A stretch of 64,000 nt of DNA from Cellvibrio fontiphilus_A (lineage in GTDB: Bacteria; Pseudomonadota; Gammaproteobacteria; Pseudomonadales; Cellvibrionaceae): the NCBI RefSeq assembly GCF_042646205.1, contig NZ_JBHRTF010000016.1:85486-149485 (forward strand), read 5' to 3'. The notes beneath the pieces were generated by a model. It ran no database searches. It saw only the letters and a program-made list of their open reading frames with translations, and was not told the origin of the DNA. A program made the position numbers and the translations under genes. The stretch's first letter is position 1; the number at the start of each line of letters is the position of its first letter. This document shows positions 1 to 8,912 of this stretch, one piece after another.

Positions 1-1092
1 ACCTTTGGTATGGAAGGTATGTTCAAAACTATCGGTATCTATTCATCCGAAGGTCAAAAATATACTCCCCATGATGCCGGCCAAATGATGTCTTACCACG
101 AATCTGCCACTGGCCAGATTCTCGAAGAGGGCATTAACGAAGCGGGCTCCATGGCTTCCTGGATTGCAGCGGCAACGGCTTACAGTAACTACAAAAAGCC
201 GATGATCCCCTTCTATATTTATTACTCCATGTTTGGTTTCCAACGTATTGGTGATCTTGCTTGGGCTGCGGGTGATTCGCAGGCGCGTGGCTTCCTAATG
301 GGTGCTACCGCTGGTCGTACCACTTTGAACGGCGAAGGTCTGCAGCATCAGGATGGCCATAGTCATGTATTTGCCAACACCATTCCTAACTGTCGTTCCT
401 ATGACCCAACCTATGCTTATGAGCTGGCGGTTATTATTCAGGACGGCATGAAGCGCATGTACCATGACAATGAAAATGTGTTTTATTACATTTCATTGAT
501 GAATGAAAACTACCAGCATCCCGATATGCCAGAAGGTGCAGAAGAGGGCATCATCAAGGGTATTTATCAATTAGAGAAGGGCGCTGGTAAAGCCAAGAAT
601 CGCGTGCAATTGATGGGTGCCGGTACCATTTTGCGTGAAGTGCGTTTTGCTGCAGAAATCCTGCGCAACGAATTTGATGTAGAAGCTGATGTATGGAGTG
701 TAACCAGCGTGAACGAACTGACTCGTGATGGTCAGCGCGCAACTCGTTGGAATATGCTCAACCCTACGGCGACTCCACGCAAGCCATATATCACACAGGT
801 ATTGGAAGGTGCCGAGGGCCCATTTATTATCTCTACTGACAACCTGAAAACTTACTCAGAGCAGCTGCGGGCTTATGTTCCCGGTCACTACACTGTGTTG
901 GGTACAGAAGGTTTTGGTCGCAGTGATACCCGCACCCAACTGCGTCATTTCTTTGAAGTTAACCGCTACTTTGTAGTAATTGCGGCACTCAAATCTCTGG
1001 CTGACCAAGGCAAGATTAAGGCCGACGTGGTTGCTAAAGCCATCAAGAAGTTTGGTATCGATCCTGAAAAAGCGGATCCGATGAGCGTATAA
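1..1092 (+). CDS. aceE: Pyruvate dehydrogenase E1 component, C-terminal part (cut by window start)
   Basis: This is the C-terminal part (about 363 residues) of the homodimeric E1 subunit, the thiamine-diphosphate enzyme that decarboxylates pyruvate and passes the acetyl group to the lipoyl arms of E2. The frame is already open at base 1, so the upstream part (probably more than 500 residues) lies outside the window. The text matches the E1 transketolase-like pyrimidine-binding and C-terminal domains: EEGINEAG near the start, FYIYYSMFGFQR, GRTTLNGEGLQHQDGHS, and the closing GTEGFGRSDTR stretch typical of AceE. It is followed 92 bases later by aceF on the same strand, the usual arrangement. A strong hairpin sits between the two genes. 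Identity is very secure; only its length is unknown. Confidence 0.97.
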   Translation, partial: TFGMEGMFKTIGIYSSEGQKYTPHDAGQMMSYHESATGQILEEGINEAGSMASWIAAATAYSNYKKPMIPFYIYYSMFGFQRIGDLAWAAGDSQARGFLMGATAGRTTLNGEGLQHQDGHSHVFANTIPNCRSYDPTYAYELAVIIQDGMKRMYHDNENVFYYISLMNENYQHPDMPEGAEEGIIKGIYQLEKGAGKAKNRVQLMGAGTILREVRFAAEILRNEFDVEADVWSVTSVNELTRDGQRATRWNMLNPTATPRKPYITQVLEGAEGPFIISTDNLKTYSEQLRAYVPGHYTVLGTEGFGRSDTRTQLRHFFEVNRYFVVIAALKSLADQGKIKADVVAKAIKKFGIDPEKADPMSV

Positions 1093-1095
1093 AAC

Positions 1096-1130
1096 CATCG
1101 CCCTCTCACAAAGAGGGCGATGTTGTTTGT
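1096..1130 (+). terminator. Hairpin between aceE and aceF
   Basis: A perfect 11-bp stem (CATCGCCCTCT, 1096-1106, with AGAGGGCGATG, 1112-1122) and a 5-base loop lie four bases after the aceE stop, followed by the T-rich run TTGTTTGT. The tail is broken by Gs, so it may act as a partial terminator or an RNA-stabilising hairpin that sets the E1:E2 ratio rather than as a full stop. Confidence 0.55.
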
Positions 1131-1184
1131 ACTCGTCAAAAACATTTATCAAATGTAGAAATAACCGATTAGTGAGGAACTACA

Positions 1185-2777
1185 GTGGCAATTCAAACTA
1201 TTAAAGTGCCTGATATTGGCGGCGCCGAAGGCGTTGAAGTAATTGAAATCTCCGTAAAAGTGGGTGATGTTATCGCCGAAGGTGATTCAATTGTCGTGCT
1301 TGAAACCGACAAGGCTTCAATGGAGATCCCGGCCGATAAAGCAGGCAAGGTTGTCGCTATTAAAGTGAATCTTGGCGATAAAGTTTCCCAAGACAGCTTA
1401 TTACTCGAAGTAGAAACCGAGGGTGCAAGCGAAGCTGCTCCTGCGCCGCAAGCTGCAGCACCACAAGCGGCAGCCCCCGCTCCGGCAGCAGCTCCTGCTG
1501 CTAGCACTGCTGAAGTGCAAATGCTGGTTCCAGATATCGGCGGTGCAGAGGGTGTAGAAGTTATCGAGATTTCGGTAAAAGAGGGTGATGAGGTTGCCGC
1601 TGGTGATTCACTCATCGTTCTGGAAACCGATAAGGCTTCAATGGAAATTCCAGCGGAAGCTGCCGGCAAGATTCTTAGCTTAGCCGTAAAAGTGGGTGAC
1701 AAAGTATCGCAAGGTGCACTGATTGGTGTATTGGCAACAGCCGGTGGTTCAGCACCTGCGCCAGCCAAATCTGAAGCTGCACCTGTTGCTGCCACTGCTC
1801 CGGCACCTGCCCCCAAAACAGAAGCAGCCAAACCTGCTCCAGCACCAGCCGCAGAAGTAGAGCAAACGGGTGACGTTTACGCAGGCCCTGCGGTGCGTAA
1901 ATTGGCGCGTCAATTGGGTGTGGATATGGGCAAAGTCTCTGGTACTGGCCCACGTGGACGTTTGTTAAAAGATGACATTCGCGGCTATGTAAAACCTATT
2001 GTACAAGCCGCTCAATCCGGTGCATCGTTTGGTGGCTCTGGTATACCTGCATTACCGGTGATTGATTATTCCAAGTTTGGCGAAATTGAAATCGTCAAAA
2101 TGAGCAAAATCAAGAAATTGACTGCCGAAGCTATGACGCGCAGCTGGTTGAATGTTCCGCGTATCACCCAATTTGACGATGCTGATATTACCGACCTGGA
2201 AGCTTTCCGTAACAGCATGAAAGCCGAGGCGGAAAAGCGCGGCAGCAAATTGACTCCACTGCCCTTTATCGTAAAAGCCGTGGCTGCTGCGTTGGTGGCT
2301 GAACCTTCATTCAATGTATCCATGCACCAGGACGGTGAGAGCATTGTGCATAAAAAGTTCGTCCACATTGGTATCGCTGTGGATACACCGAATGGCTTGC
2401 TGGTTCCTGTGGTACGCAATGCAGACAAAAAAGGCTTGTTCGAATTGGCCGACGAGATCAACGTGCTCGCCAAAAAAGCGCGCGATGGCAAACTGACCCC
2501 AGCTGAAATGCAGGGTGGTTGTTTTACCATTTCCAGCTTGGGCGCTATGGGCGGTAATGGCTTTACCCCAATGGTTTCCGCACCAACTGAAGTGGGTATT
2601 TTGGGCGTGTCACGTGCGCAAATGAAACCTGTTTGGAATGGCAAAGAATTCATTCCACGCAATATGTTGCCACTGTCGTTGTCCTACGATCACCGCGCTG
2701 TTAACGGTGCGGATGCCGGTCGTTTTATGACTTATCTGGTATCCGTGATTGGTGATTTGCGTCGCCTGTTGTTGTAA
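1185..2777 (+). CDS. aceF: Dihydrolipoyllysine acetyltransferase (pyruvate dehydrogenase E2)
   Basis: E2 core of the pyruvate dehydrogenase complex, which transfers the acetyl group from lipoyl-lysine to CoA. The 530-residue protein starts at GTG, preceded by GAGG about eight bases upstream. Domains in order: lipoyl domain 1 (residues 2-76, lipoyl Lys43 in ETDKASMEIP), an Ala/Pro linker, lipoyl domain 2 (about 112-186, Lys150), a second Ala/Pro linker, a peripheral-subunit-binding domain (about 231-268) and the acyltransferase domain (about 295-530) with the active-site motif SYDHRAVNGADAGRF (His503). It has two lipoyl domains, where E. coli has three. The two lipoyl domains are nearly identical over long stretches, which suggests internal duplication. 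No lpd gene for E3 follows here. Confidence 0.97.
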   Translation: MAIQTIKVPDIGGAEGVEVIEISVKVGDVIAEGDSIVVLETDKASMEIPADKAGKVVAIKVNLGDKVSQDSLLLEVETEGASEAAPAPQAAAPQAAAPAPAAAPAASTAEVQMLVPDIGGAEGVEVIEISVKEGDEVAAGDSLIVLETDKASMEIPAEAAGKILSLAVKVGDKVSQGALIGVLATAGGSAPAPAKSEAAPVAATAPAPAPKTEAAKPAPAPAAEVEQTGDVYAGPAVRKLARQLGVDMGKVSGTGPRGRLLKDDIRGYVKPIVQAAQSGASFGGSGIPALPVIDYSKFGEIEIVKMSKIKKLTAEAMTRSWLNVPRITQFDDADITDLEAFRNSMKAEAEKRGSKLTPLPFIVKAVAAALVAEPSFNVSMHQDGESIVHKKFVHIGIAVDTPNGLLVPVVRNADKKGLFELADEINVLAKKARDGKLTPAEMQGGCFTISSLGAMGGNGFTPMVSAPTEVGILGVSRAQMKPVWNGKEFIPRNMLPLSLSYDHRAVNGADAGRFMTYLVSVIGDLRRLLL

Positions 2778-2803
2778 TCCAGTGCAGTAAATGAGTAACA
2801 CAG

Positions 2804-2835
2804 AGGGTCAGCAAATGCTGACCCTTTTATTTTTA
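2804..2835 (+). terminator. Rho-independent terminator after aceF
   Basis: Stem AGGGTCAGC (2804-2812), loop AAAT, stem GCTGACCCT (2817-2825), then a T-rich tail TTTATTTTTA. It is correctly placed 26 bases after the aceF stop and closes the aceE-aceF unit. Confidence 0.85.
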
Positions 2836-2944
2836 CAATTTGGTCTAGCGAGACAAAAAAGATAAATATCCCTCGCTTGTTTCATCACTCCTCTTTGTTG
2901 TTAATTCGGCTATTTGGTTTTGTTCGGTCACTTCATTTCTTTGT

Positions 2945-3949
2945 ATGAGCGATATAACAATGAACCTAATCGATAGAATTATTTTTGTAGCCTGCCTGAT
3001 GTCACTAGTTGGTTGTCAAACTATTACCCAGGTTAATGACCCATCTAATACCTATACCCCTGAAACTACCTATCAAAAACTCGTTGGCGATTATCCATTC
3101 ATTGGTATTGCCAGCAGTTCGGTCCCTGAATCGGTAATGGAGATAAAAAATATTACCTACCAGCGTTATGGCAAGCGTGCACTGCAACTGGATTTATATT
3201 TACCTAAACGACCAGCAGCGAGTTCTGTGTCTGGCATTGTGTTGGTTCATGGCGGTGGTTGGCGCTCGGGTTATCGCACCAATTTTACACCTATGGCCAT
3301 TGGGCTTGCGGAACGCGGTTATGTTGCTGCCACTATCACTTATCGTTTGTCGGATGAAGTGCAATATCCTGCAGCCATTCATGATGTAAAAGCCGCTATT
3401 CGCTGGTTGCGGAAAAATTCAAAAAAATATGGTGTCAATCCAAATCAGATTGCAGTGGCGGGCGGCTCTGCCGGTGGTCAAATCGCGAGTTTGGCCGGCG
3501 TAACAAAAGGATTGGAAAAGTTTGATCCGCAAATGAAACGCTCAGCGGTTTCCAGTGATGTACAGGCGATTATTAATATTGACGGGCTCTCTGATTTCAC
3601 TTCGGAAGCTGCACGTTTTTATGAAGATGATCCGCGTAAAAATCCATCGGCAGCGGGCGCTTGGTTTGGCGGACGTTACGCTGAAAAACAAGATTTGTGG
3701 CGTGAGGCATCGCCTATTTTTTATGTCGATAAAGATACGCCGCCAATATTATTTTTAATCAGTGCCCAGCCACGATTCAGTCTCGGGCATAAAGAAATGA
3801 TAGAAAAAATGCGGCCTATGGGAGTTCCTTATCAGGTTTCGCAGATTCCGGATTCACCTCACTCCTTTTGGTTGTTTGATCCTTGGTTAAAGCCTTCTGT
3901 TGTGATTATTCATGAATTTTTACTGCAGCAATTTTCCTGGACGAAATAG
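2945..3949 (+). CDS. Putative lipoprotein, alpha/beta-hydrolase esterase (BD-FAE/hormone-sensitive lipase-like)
   Basis: A 334-residue alpha/beta hydrolase with an N-terminal hydrophobic segment ending in a lipobox (LVGC, Cys24), so it is probably a membrane-anchored periplasmic or outer-membrane lipoprotein. The oxyanion motif HGGGW is at residues 102-106, the nucleophile elbow GGSAGG has Ser175, and the likely catalytic His306 lies in SPHSF. Where the acid is normally found (a HGxxD-type loop) the sequence reads SAQPRFSLG with no Asp, so the acid is either elsewhere or lost. Proteins of this kind remove acyl or feruloyl groups from plant polysaccharides or act on small esters; the substrate here is not known. 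An internal ATG at 2960 would give a more typical signal peptide. The gene is convergent with the next gene. Confidence 0.8.
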   Translation: MSDITMNLIDRIIFVACLMSLVGCQTITQVNDPSNTYTPETTYQKLVGDYPFIGIASSSVPESVMEIKNITYQRYGKRALQLDLYLPKRPAASSVSGIVLVHGGGWRSGYRTNFTPMAIGLAERGYVAATITYRLSDEVQYPAAIHDVKAAIRWLRKNSKKYGVNPNQIAVAGGSAGGQIASLAGVTKGLEKFDPQMKRSAVSSDVQAIINIDGLSDFTSEAARFYEDDPRKNPSAAGAWFGGRYAEKQDLWREASPIFYVDKDTPPILFLISAQPRFSLGHKEMIEKMRPMGVPYQVSQIPDSPHSFWLFDPWLKPSVVIIHEFLLQQFSWTK

Positions 3950-3957
3950 TTTGTTTG

Positions 3958-4347
3958 TCAGTTTTTCCAAAAAAGTAAATGCCGGAACCATGGACAATAC
4001 TTTTTGCCGGCAACAACTAGGCAGAGGCCTACAATCACTCCCGTGGCGTTGGCGATTATGTCAGCGCCGCTAAAGGTGCGCGGTGGATTGAAGTGTTGGG
4101 CAATTTCAATCGCAATTGAGTAAAGCACTAACAACAGTGCTTGTTGCCAATAGGGCCAGCGAGGGCGAGCGAAACTAATGGATATTGCTGCGACAGCGTA
4201 GCCCGCAAAATGCATTAATAAATCATTGAAGACGGGAACTGATTTTTCTGGATGAGGCGTTAAGCCCAGATAAGTGTAGATAACCAAAAGAAAACAAAAT
4301 TGGATTACACACAAAACACGCCATGCCATAGTTTGTACCTGCCACAT
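3958..4347 (-). CDS. VanZ-like small membrane protein
   Basis: A 129-residue protein with about four hydrophobic segments, at residues 8-27, 42-62, 68-85 and 100-118. The spacing of a His-rich loop (LLMHFAGYAV) and the motif EIAQHFNPPRTFSGADIIANATGVIVG match the VanZ-like family of integral membrane proteins. Members accompany glycopeptide resistance in Gram-positives, but most proteobacterial homologues have no known function. Its 3' end nearly touches that of the esterase gene (8 bases between stops), and it is read in the same direction as mobA, 50 bases downstream of it. The function remains open. Confidence 0.75.
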   Translation of the reverse strand: MWQVQTMAWRVLCVIQFCFLLVIYTYLGLTPHPEKSVPVFNDLLMHFAGYAVAAISISFARPRWPYWQQALLLVLYSIAIEIAQHFNPPRTFSGADIIANATGVIVGLCLVVAGKKYCPWFRHLLFWKN

Positions 4348-4397
4348 TCAACAGCGCCAGAGAATAACAGGTTTTTCAGTTGCAGGAATTGAAGCGG

Positions 4398-5021
4398 CTA
4401 TTTGACTAAAGGGACCATAGGTTCGGCGGCGTATAAATCCTGTGGGGTATTGATGTTGAAAAAAGGATCGTAATCAGCTGCACCAAAGTTAACTTCTACG
4501 GTATGTTGAGCTTCAATCCAATCTTGAAGGCGAGGAACTTGTTCCTGCGATAATTGCTGCGCAAGAGCGTCTTTCAAAGAAATGTGCCAGAGTGCAAAAG
4601 TCGGATGCCTGCGCTCCAGAGAGCTGGCAACTGCAAGGAATTTATCCTTAGTGGTTGCCGCATTCAAAAGCTTTTCTACCAGGTCTGAAGGAAAGAATGG
4701 GGTGTCAGACGCAAAACTCATTAACCACTGTGTATTAGGGGTATTGTTCTGCATCCACTCCAAGGCGGCATGAATCCCAGCCAGTGGCCCACGATTATTG
4801 GTGTAAATATCAGCAACTACTGGCAGGCGTGTGCGCGCAAAACGCAAGCTATTGCCGTTAGCACTAAGAATCAGTTTTTGGACTTGGGGTTGAGCACGAT
4901 CAAGTGTGCGTTGTAACAAGGTTTTCCCCGCAAGCGGAAGTAGGCATTTGTCGCCACCGCCCATGCGTCGCGCCAGACCTCCTGCCAGAATGACTCCCAC
5001 TACCGGATCGATATTGCTCAT
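4398..5021 (-). CDS. mobA: Molybdenum cofactor guanylyltransferase
   Basis: MobA joins GMP from GTP to molybdopterin to form the MGD form of the cofactor used by DMSO-reductase-family enzymes. The nucleotide-binding start VILAGGLARRMGGGDKCLLPL fits the family signature (LAGGxxxRMGGxDK), followed by the magnesium-site region around DTPFFPSDL and a C-terminal NINTPQDL motif common to this family. I chose the ATG at 5021 (207 residues, beginning MSNIDPV) because known MobA proteins begin a few residues before the LAGG motif; the frame also has an ATG at 5081 that would add 20 unmatched residues. Neither start has a clear Shine-Dalgarno site. No molybdoenzyme is seen nearby. pdxH is read divergently from the other side of a 230-base gap. 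Confidence 0.92.
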   Translation of the reverse strand: MSNIDPVVGVILAGGLARRMGGGDKCLLPLAGKTLLQRTLDRAQPQVQKLILSANGNSLRFARTRLPVVADIYTNNRGPLAGIHAALEWMQNNTPNTQWLMSFASDTPFFPSDLVEKLLNAATTKDKFLAVASSLERRHPTFALWHISLKDALAQQLSQEQVPRLQDWIEAQHTVEVNFGAADYDPFFNINTPQDLYAAEPMVPLVK

Positions 5022-5256
5022 AAGTTTTACTGCTTTGGGTTCTTGCCTGGGATTGCGCCCTGAGAATTGGTTGTGGCGCATTAATCATCGTTGTAGCTTA
5101 TGTATTAGTGTAGCTGGAGACCTTGATCATCTCCATGACTTTTGCTCTAAGAACCAAAACCTAACCTTTTAAACCGCTGAAAATTGTGTATGAGGTAAAT
5201 TGCTTTTCCCCATGTGACAAGTAGTATGCCTACCCAATTGCTTTGAAGGAGCTGTT

Positions 5257-5901
5257 ATGGAACTTAAACTCGATGATTTCCGACGTGAATACACTCAGGC
5301 TGGGCTGCATCGCACCGATCTGGCAGAAAACCCGCTGGAGCAATTCAGACAGTGGATGGAACAGACCATTAAATCGGGTATTCCTGACCCCAATGCCATG
5401 ACCGTAGCAACAGTAGATCCCAGTGGCCAACCTTCACAGCGTATTGTGTTGTTGAAGCACCTGGATGATAGAGGCTTTGTGTTTTACACCAATCTTAACA
5501 GTCGCAAAGCACAAGAATTGAATCAAAACCCTAAAGTGAGTTTGCATTTCCCGTGGTATTTCCTAGAACGTCAGGTAAAAGTGTGCGGCATAGCTGAACC
5601 CTTAACTAAGGGGGAGGTGTTCAAGTACTTTATTTCCCGTCCGCGTGAAAGTCAGTTGGGTGCTTGGGCATCGCAGCAAAGTCGGCCGATTTCTTCACGC
5701 GCCTTGCTTATGCAGCAATTTGAAGCGATGAAAAATAAGTTTTCCAAAGGGGAAATTCCACTGCCGGACTTCTGGGGCGGGTTCCGGGTTAAGCCTCATC
5801 AAATTGAATTTTGGCAAGGCGGGCCGCATAGGTTGCATGACCGCTTCCAGTACAGTTTGCAAGAGGATGGCACTTGGACCATCACTCGTCTGGAGCCTTG
5901 A
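5257..5901 (+). CDS. pdxH: Pyridoxamine/pyridoxine 5'-phosphate oxidase
   Basis: FMN-dependent oxidase making pyridoxal 5'-phosphate, the last step of vitamin B6 synthesis and salvage. At 214 residues it has the usual length of the family. The characteristic pieces are QRIVLLKHLDDRGFVFYTN (FMN binding), SLHFPWYFLERQVKVCG, the region SRPRESQLGAWASQQS, and the C-terminal motif FRVKPHQIEFWQGGPHRLHDR, which binds FMN and PLP. The start ATG follows a strong GAAGGAG site about six bases upstream. The next gene starts within ten bases of the stop, so the two are probably cotranscribed. Confidence 0.97.
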   Translation: MELKLDDFRREYTQAGLHRTDLAENPLEQFRQWMEQTIKSGIPDPNAMTVATVDPSGQPSQRIVLLKHLDDRGFVFYTNLNSRKAQELNQNPKVSLHFPWYFLERQVKVCGIAEPLTKGEVFKYFISRPRESQLGAWASQQSRPISSRALLMQQFEAMKNKFSKGEIPLPDFWGGFRVKPHQIEFWQGGPHRLHDRFQYSLQEDGTWTITRLEP

Positions 5902-5907
5902 GTGTTA

Positions 5908-6891
5908 ATGCGTTATGTACATGCAACAGCCGCGGGCGATGCTGATGTTTTACATTTAAAAGAAATGCCTATTCCTGTTCCAGCTGCTGACCAGGTGTTA
6001 ATCAAAGTTTGTGCTGCAGGTGTTAACCGACCGGATATTTTACAGCGTCAGGGTTTGTACCCTCCGCCGGATGATGCATCTCCTCTGCTGGGGCTTGAAG
6101 TGGCAGGCGAAATTGCGGCCTGTGGCAAAAGCGTTTTCAATTGGCAGGTGGGGGATAAAGTCTGCGCTCTGGTCAATGGTGGAGGTTACGCGGAATACTC
6201 GCTTGCACCTGCAGCTCAATGCCTGCCTGTGCCAACTGATTTTTCTTTTGTGCAAGCAGCTGCTTTGCCGGAAACTTTTTTTACTGTGTGGCACAACCTG
6301 TTCCAACGCGCACAATTGCAGCCGGGGGAAACCCTGTTGGTACACGGTGGCGCTAGCGGAATTGGTGTTGCAGCGATTCAAATTGCCAAGGCCTTGGGCG
6401 CGTCGGTGATCGCCACTGCAGGAACATCGGAAAAATGCAGTGCCATAAAGCATTGTGGAGCAGAGGCAATAAACTATCGCACGCAGGATTTTGTCGCTGA
6501 AGTGAAAAAAATAACCCAGGGAAAAGGTGCTCAGGTCATTTTGGATATGGTAGGTGGTGATTACATCCAGCGTAATTTTTCAGCCGCATCAAAAGATGGT
6601 CGCATAGTTAACATCGCTTTTTTAAATGGTAGCAAGGTGATCGTCGATTTTATGCCCTTGATGTTAAAGCGACTGACGCTCACAGGCTCCACCTTGCGCG
6701 CGCAATCGTCTTCAGCGAAGGCTGTGATTGCAAGCGAATTGATGGAAAAAATTTGGCCGCTCCTCAACAGCAAAATCATTACACCAATCATCGATTCAGT
6801 ATTTCCATTGCATGAAGTTGCCGCCGCGCATCGTCACATGGAGTCCAATCAACATGTAGGTAAAATTATTCTGGATTTAAATCATGAATAG
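5908..6891 (+). CDS. NAD(P)H quinone oxidoreductase, PIG3/zeta-crystallin type (MDR family)
   Basis: A zinc-free medium-chain dehydrogenase/reductase of about 327 residues. The GroES-like N-terminal half contains AAGVNRPDILQRQGLYPPP and GLEVAGEI, and the Rossmann half begins with VHGGASGIGVAAIQIAKALGA. The fingerprint PDILQRQGLYPPPPGAS and the absence of zinc ligands point to the PIG3/quinone oxidoreductase branch, which reduces quinones with NADPH. ATG at 5908 is preferred because the GGAG stretch at the end of pdxH lies about ten bases before it; an upstream GTG at 5902 directly follows the pdxH stop. The 3' end overlaps the next start by eight bases, so translation is probably coupled. Confidence 0.88.
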   Translation: MRYVHATAAGDADVLHLKEMPIPVPAADQVLIKVCAAGVNRPDILQRQGLYPPPDDASPLLGLEVAGEIAACGKSVFNWQVGDKVCALVNGGGYAEYSLAPAAQCLPVPTDFSFVQAAALPETFFTVWHNLFQRAQLQPGETLLVHGGASGIGVAAIQIAKALGASVIATAGTSEKCSAIKHCGAEAINYRTQDFVAEVKKITQGKGAQVILDMVGGDYIQRNFSAASKDGRIVNIAFLNGSKVIVDFMPLMLKRLTLTGSTLRAQSSSAKAVIASELMEKIWPLLNSKIITPIIDSVFPLHEVAAAHRHMESNQHVGKIILDLNHE

Positions 6892-8095
6892 CTCAGAAAG
6901 CCATCTATCTAAACAGCGACCACTGGATGGTGTACGAGTGATTGAGGTAGGGCAATTAATTGCAGGGCCATTCGCTGGTTGTATGCTGGGATATTTTGGT
7001 GCGGAGATCATTAAAATTGAACCGCCCGAAGGGGACGCAATTCGTAATTGGCGTGTATTGGAAAACGGAACTTCTTTTTGGTGGCGCAGCATTGGACGAA
7101 ATAAAAAAAGCATTACTCTGGATTTAAAAAAACCGGAAGGGCAAGACATTGCTCGACAGTTAATTGAGCATGCTGATGTAGTTATAGAGAATTTTCGGCC
7201 TGGTGTTATGGAGTCCTGGGGGCTTGGACCTGAAGTTTTTAAAATCAGCAATCCCGGTTTGATTTATGCGCGTATATCGGGCTACGGACAAACAGGCCCC
7301 TACGCCAGCAAGCCAGGTTTTGCATCGGTCTGTGAAGGAATAAGTGGATTCCGTTATGTCAATGGTTTTCCTAATCAAGCGCCGGTTCGCCCCAATTTAA
7401 GTATTGGAGACACCATCTCTGGGATTCATGCGGCATTGGGTGTTGCACTTGCGTTGTTGCAACGCAATAACAGTGGCGCGGGGCAAATCGTGGATGTTGC
7501 GCTCTATGAATCCATGTTTAATTTAATGGAGGCCGTGGTTCCGGAATTTTCGGGTGCTGGTGTTGTGCGTGAACCATCGGGTACAACGGTTACTGGGATT
7601 GTTCCTACCAATACATATCGCTGTAAAAATGGAAAGTATGTCGTTATTGGCGGTAATGGTGATTCAATTTTTCAACGATTAATGCAGGTGGCCGGGCATC
7701 CTGAAATGGCAGCTGATCCACGCATGGCGAACAACGCCGGACGAGTACAGCATGAGCTGGAAATAGATAACGCGTTGGCTGCCTGGTGTATGAGCAAAGA
7801 TGCAGATGAAATTTTGCAGCTTCTGGAACAGGCGCGCGTACCTGCCGGCCCCATTTATAGCGTAAAAGATATGCTTGCCGATCCACATTTTGTCGCACGC
7901 GGAATGTTTGAGCAGGTGGAAATAAATGGAAAACCTTTGCAGTTGCCAGCGATTGCGCCAAAGTTATCGCAAACACCGGGTGTAACCAATTGGCCTGGTG
8001 GTGATATCGGCAGTCATACCCTGGATATTTTGCAAGACGTGCTGAATTTTACTCCCGAACAAATCGAACATCTAAAAGCATCGGGTGTTATCTGA
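6884..8095 (+). CDS. CoA-transferase family III (CaiB/BaiF) protein
   Basis: A 403-residue class III CoA-transferase. The N-terminal RPLDGVRVIEVGQLIAGPF, then IKIEPPEGDAIRNW, RNKKSITLDLKKPEGQ and the segment ADVVIENFRPGVMESWG are all family hallmarks. The aspartate that carries the acyl group in this family should lie in the middle of the N-terminal half (near VALYESMF or the preceding loop), but I cannot place it with certainty by eye. Such enzymes move CoA between carboxylic acids (formate, carnitine, succinate, mesaconate and others); the substrate cannot be read from sequence. The gene overlaps the quinone oxidoreductase gene by eight bases and is followed by a small DUF1653 gene. Confidence 0.9.
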   Translation: MNSSESHLSKQRPLDGVRVIEVGQLIAGPFAGCMLGYFGAEIIKIEPPEGDAIRNWRVLENGTSFWWRSIGRNKKSITLDLKKPEGQDIARQLIEHADVVIENFRPGVMESWGLGPEVFKISNPGLIYARISGYGQTGPYASKPGFASVCEGISGFRYVNGFPNQAPVRPNLSIGDTISGIHAALGVALALLQRNNSGAGQIVDVALYESMFNLMEAVVPEFSGAGVVREPSGTTVTGIVPTNTYRCKNGKYVVIGGNGDSIFQRLMQVAGHPEMAADPRMANNAGRVQHELEIDNALAAWCMSKDADEILQLLEQARVPAGPIYSVKDMLADPHFVARGMFEQVEINGKPLQLPAIAPKLSQTPGVTNWPGGDIGSHTLDILQDVLNFTPEQIEHLKASGVI

Positions 8096-8120
8096 TGAAT
8101 TTCTAAAAAAGGATAAAAGT

Positions 8121-8390
8121 ATGTCATTACCATCCGGTTTGTATCGTCATTACAAAGGCAAAGATTATTTTGTGTTCCAAGTTGCGCATCACAGTGAAAC
8201 ACGTGAACCTGTAGTTTTTTATCGCTGTTTATATGGTGATTATTCCTGGTGGGTTCGCCCTTTGGAAATGTTTACTGAGTCTATAGAATTTGCAGGTGAG
8301 ACTATTCCGCGCTTTCGTTTTTTACGTGAGCCAAATGAAAATGAAATGGCGATGTTTTTAGCACCGCATCTGGATTATCAGCAATCGTGA
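8121..8390 (+). CDS. DUF1653 family protein
   Basis: An 89-residue protein whose core, GLYRHYKGKDYFVF, then SETREPVVFYRCLYGDYSWWVRPLEMFTE and RFRFL, is the DUF1653 signature; the function is unknown. The frame is open further upstream to a GTG at 8085 inside the preceding gene, but the ATG at 8121 has an AAGGA site eight bases before it and begins exactly where the family alignment begins. The stop overlaps the GTG start of tadA (GTGA), indicating coupled translation with the tRNA-editing gene. Confidence 0.88.
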   Translation: MSLPSGLYRHYKGKDYFVFQVAHHSETREPVVFYRCLYGDYSWWVRPLEMFTESIEFAGETIPRFRFLREPNENEMAMFLAPHLDYQQS

Positions 8391-8911
8391 CTTCTTTAGA
8401 TGAGCGCGACAATAGCGATTCGCTGTTAGCGCAGGATGAATATTGGATGAGCCGTGCGTTTGCGCTTGCCGCACAAGGTGAACAATTGGGCGAAGTGCCA
8501 GTAGGTGCCGTTATTGTTTGCGATGGACAGGTTGTGGGTGAGGGATTTAATCAGCCAATTACCAGTCATGATCCAACAGCTCATGCTGAAATTGTTGCTT
8601 TGCGTCAGGCGGCGCAACGATTACAAAACTATCGATTGGTTGGTGCGAGTATTTATGTCACCTTGGAGCCTTGTACCATGTGCGTTGGTGCTTTGGTGCA
8701 CGCACGTATATCGAGATTGGTTTTTGGTACTTCCGAGCCGAAGGCGGGAGCTGTAGTCAGTAAGTCACAATTATTGGATAACAATTACTTCAATCATCGA
8801 GTGAGTTACAGCAGTGGTGTTATGGCGCGGGAATGTCAGCATCAACTGAGTCATTTTTTTGCGTTGCGTCGTCAGCAAAAACGACAAGAGAAAGAACAGC
8901 GCCTGAAATAA
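8387..8911 (+). CDS. tadA: tRNA-specific adenosine deaminase
   Basis: TadA deaminates adenosine 34 of tRNA-Arg(ACG) to inosine, which widens codon reading. The zinc-dependent cytidine-deaminase fold is clear: EYWMSRAFALAAQGEQLGEV, VPVGAVIV, the catalytic HAE motif (PTAHAEIVALRQA) and the zinc ligands in LEPCTMCVGALVHARI. The protein has 174 residues from the GTG at 8387; the E. coli enzyme also has about ten residues before the conserved EYWM, which supports this start over the ATG at 8447. The start overlaps the DUF1653 stop. The basic tail (RRQQKRQEKEQRLK) is typical. Confidence 0.95.
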   Translation: MTSLDERDNSDSLLAQDEYWMSRAFALAAQGEQLGEVPVGAVIVCDGQVVGEGFNQPITSHDPTAHAEIVALRQAAQRLQNYRLVGASIYVTLEPCTMCVGALVHARISRLVFGTSEPKAGAVVSKSQLLDNNYFNHRVSYSSGVMARECQHQLSHFFALRRQQKRQEKEQRLK

Positions 8912-8912
8912 G

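Noticed and set aside
1193..1831. A 212-codon minus-strand frame opposite aceF
   Set aside because: It mirrors the Ala/Pro linkers and two lipoyl domains of aceF and has only repeated Ala/Ser text. It is a shadow.
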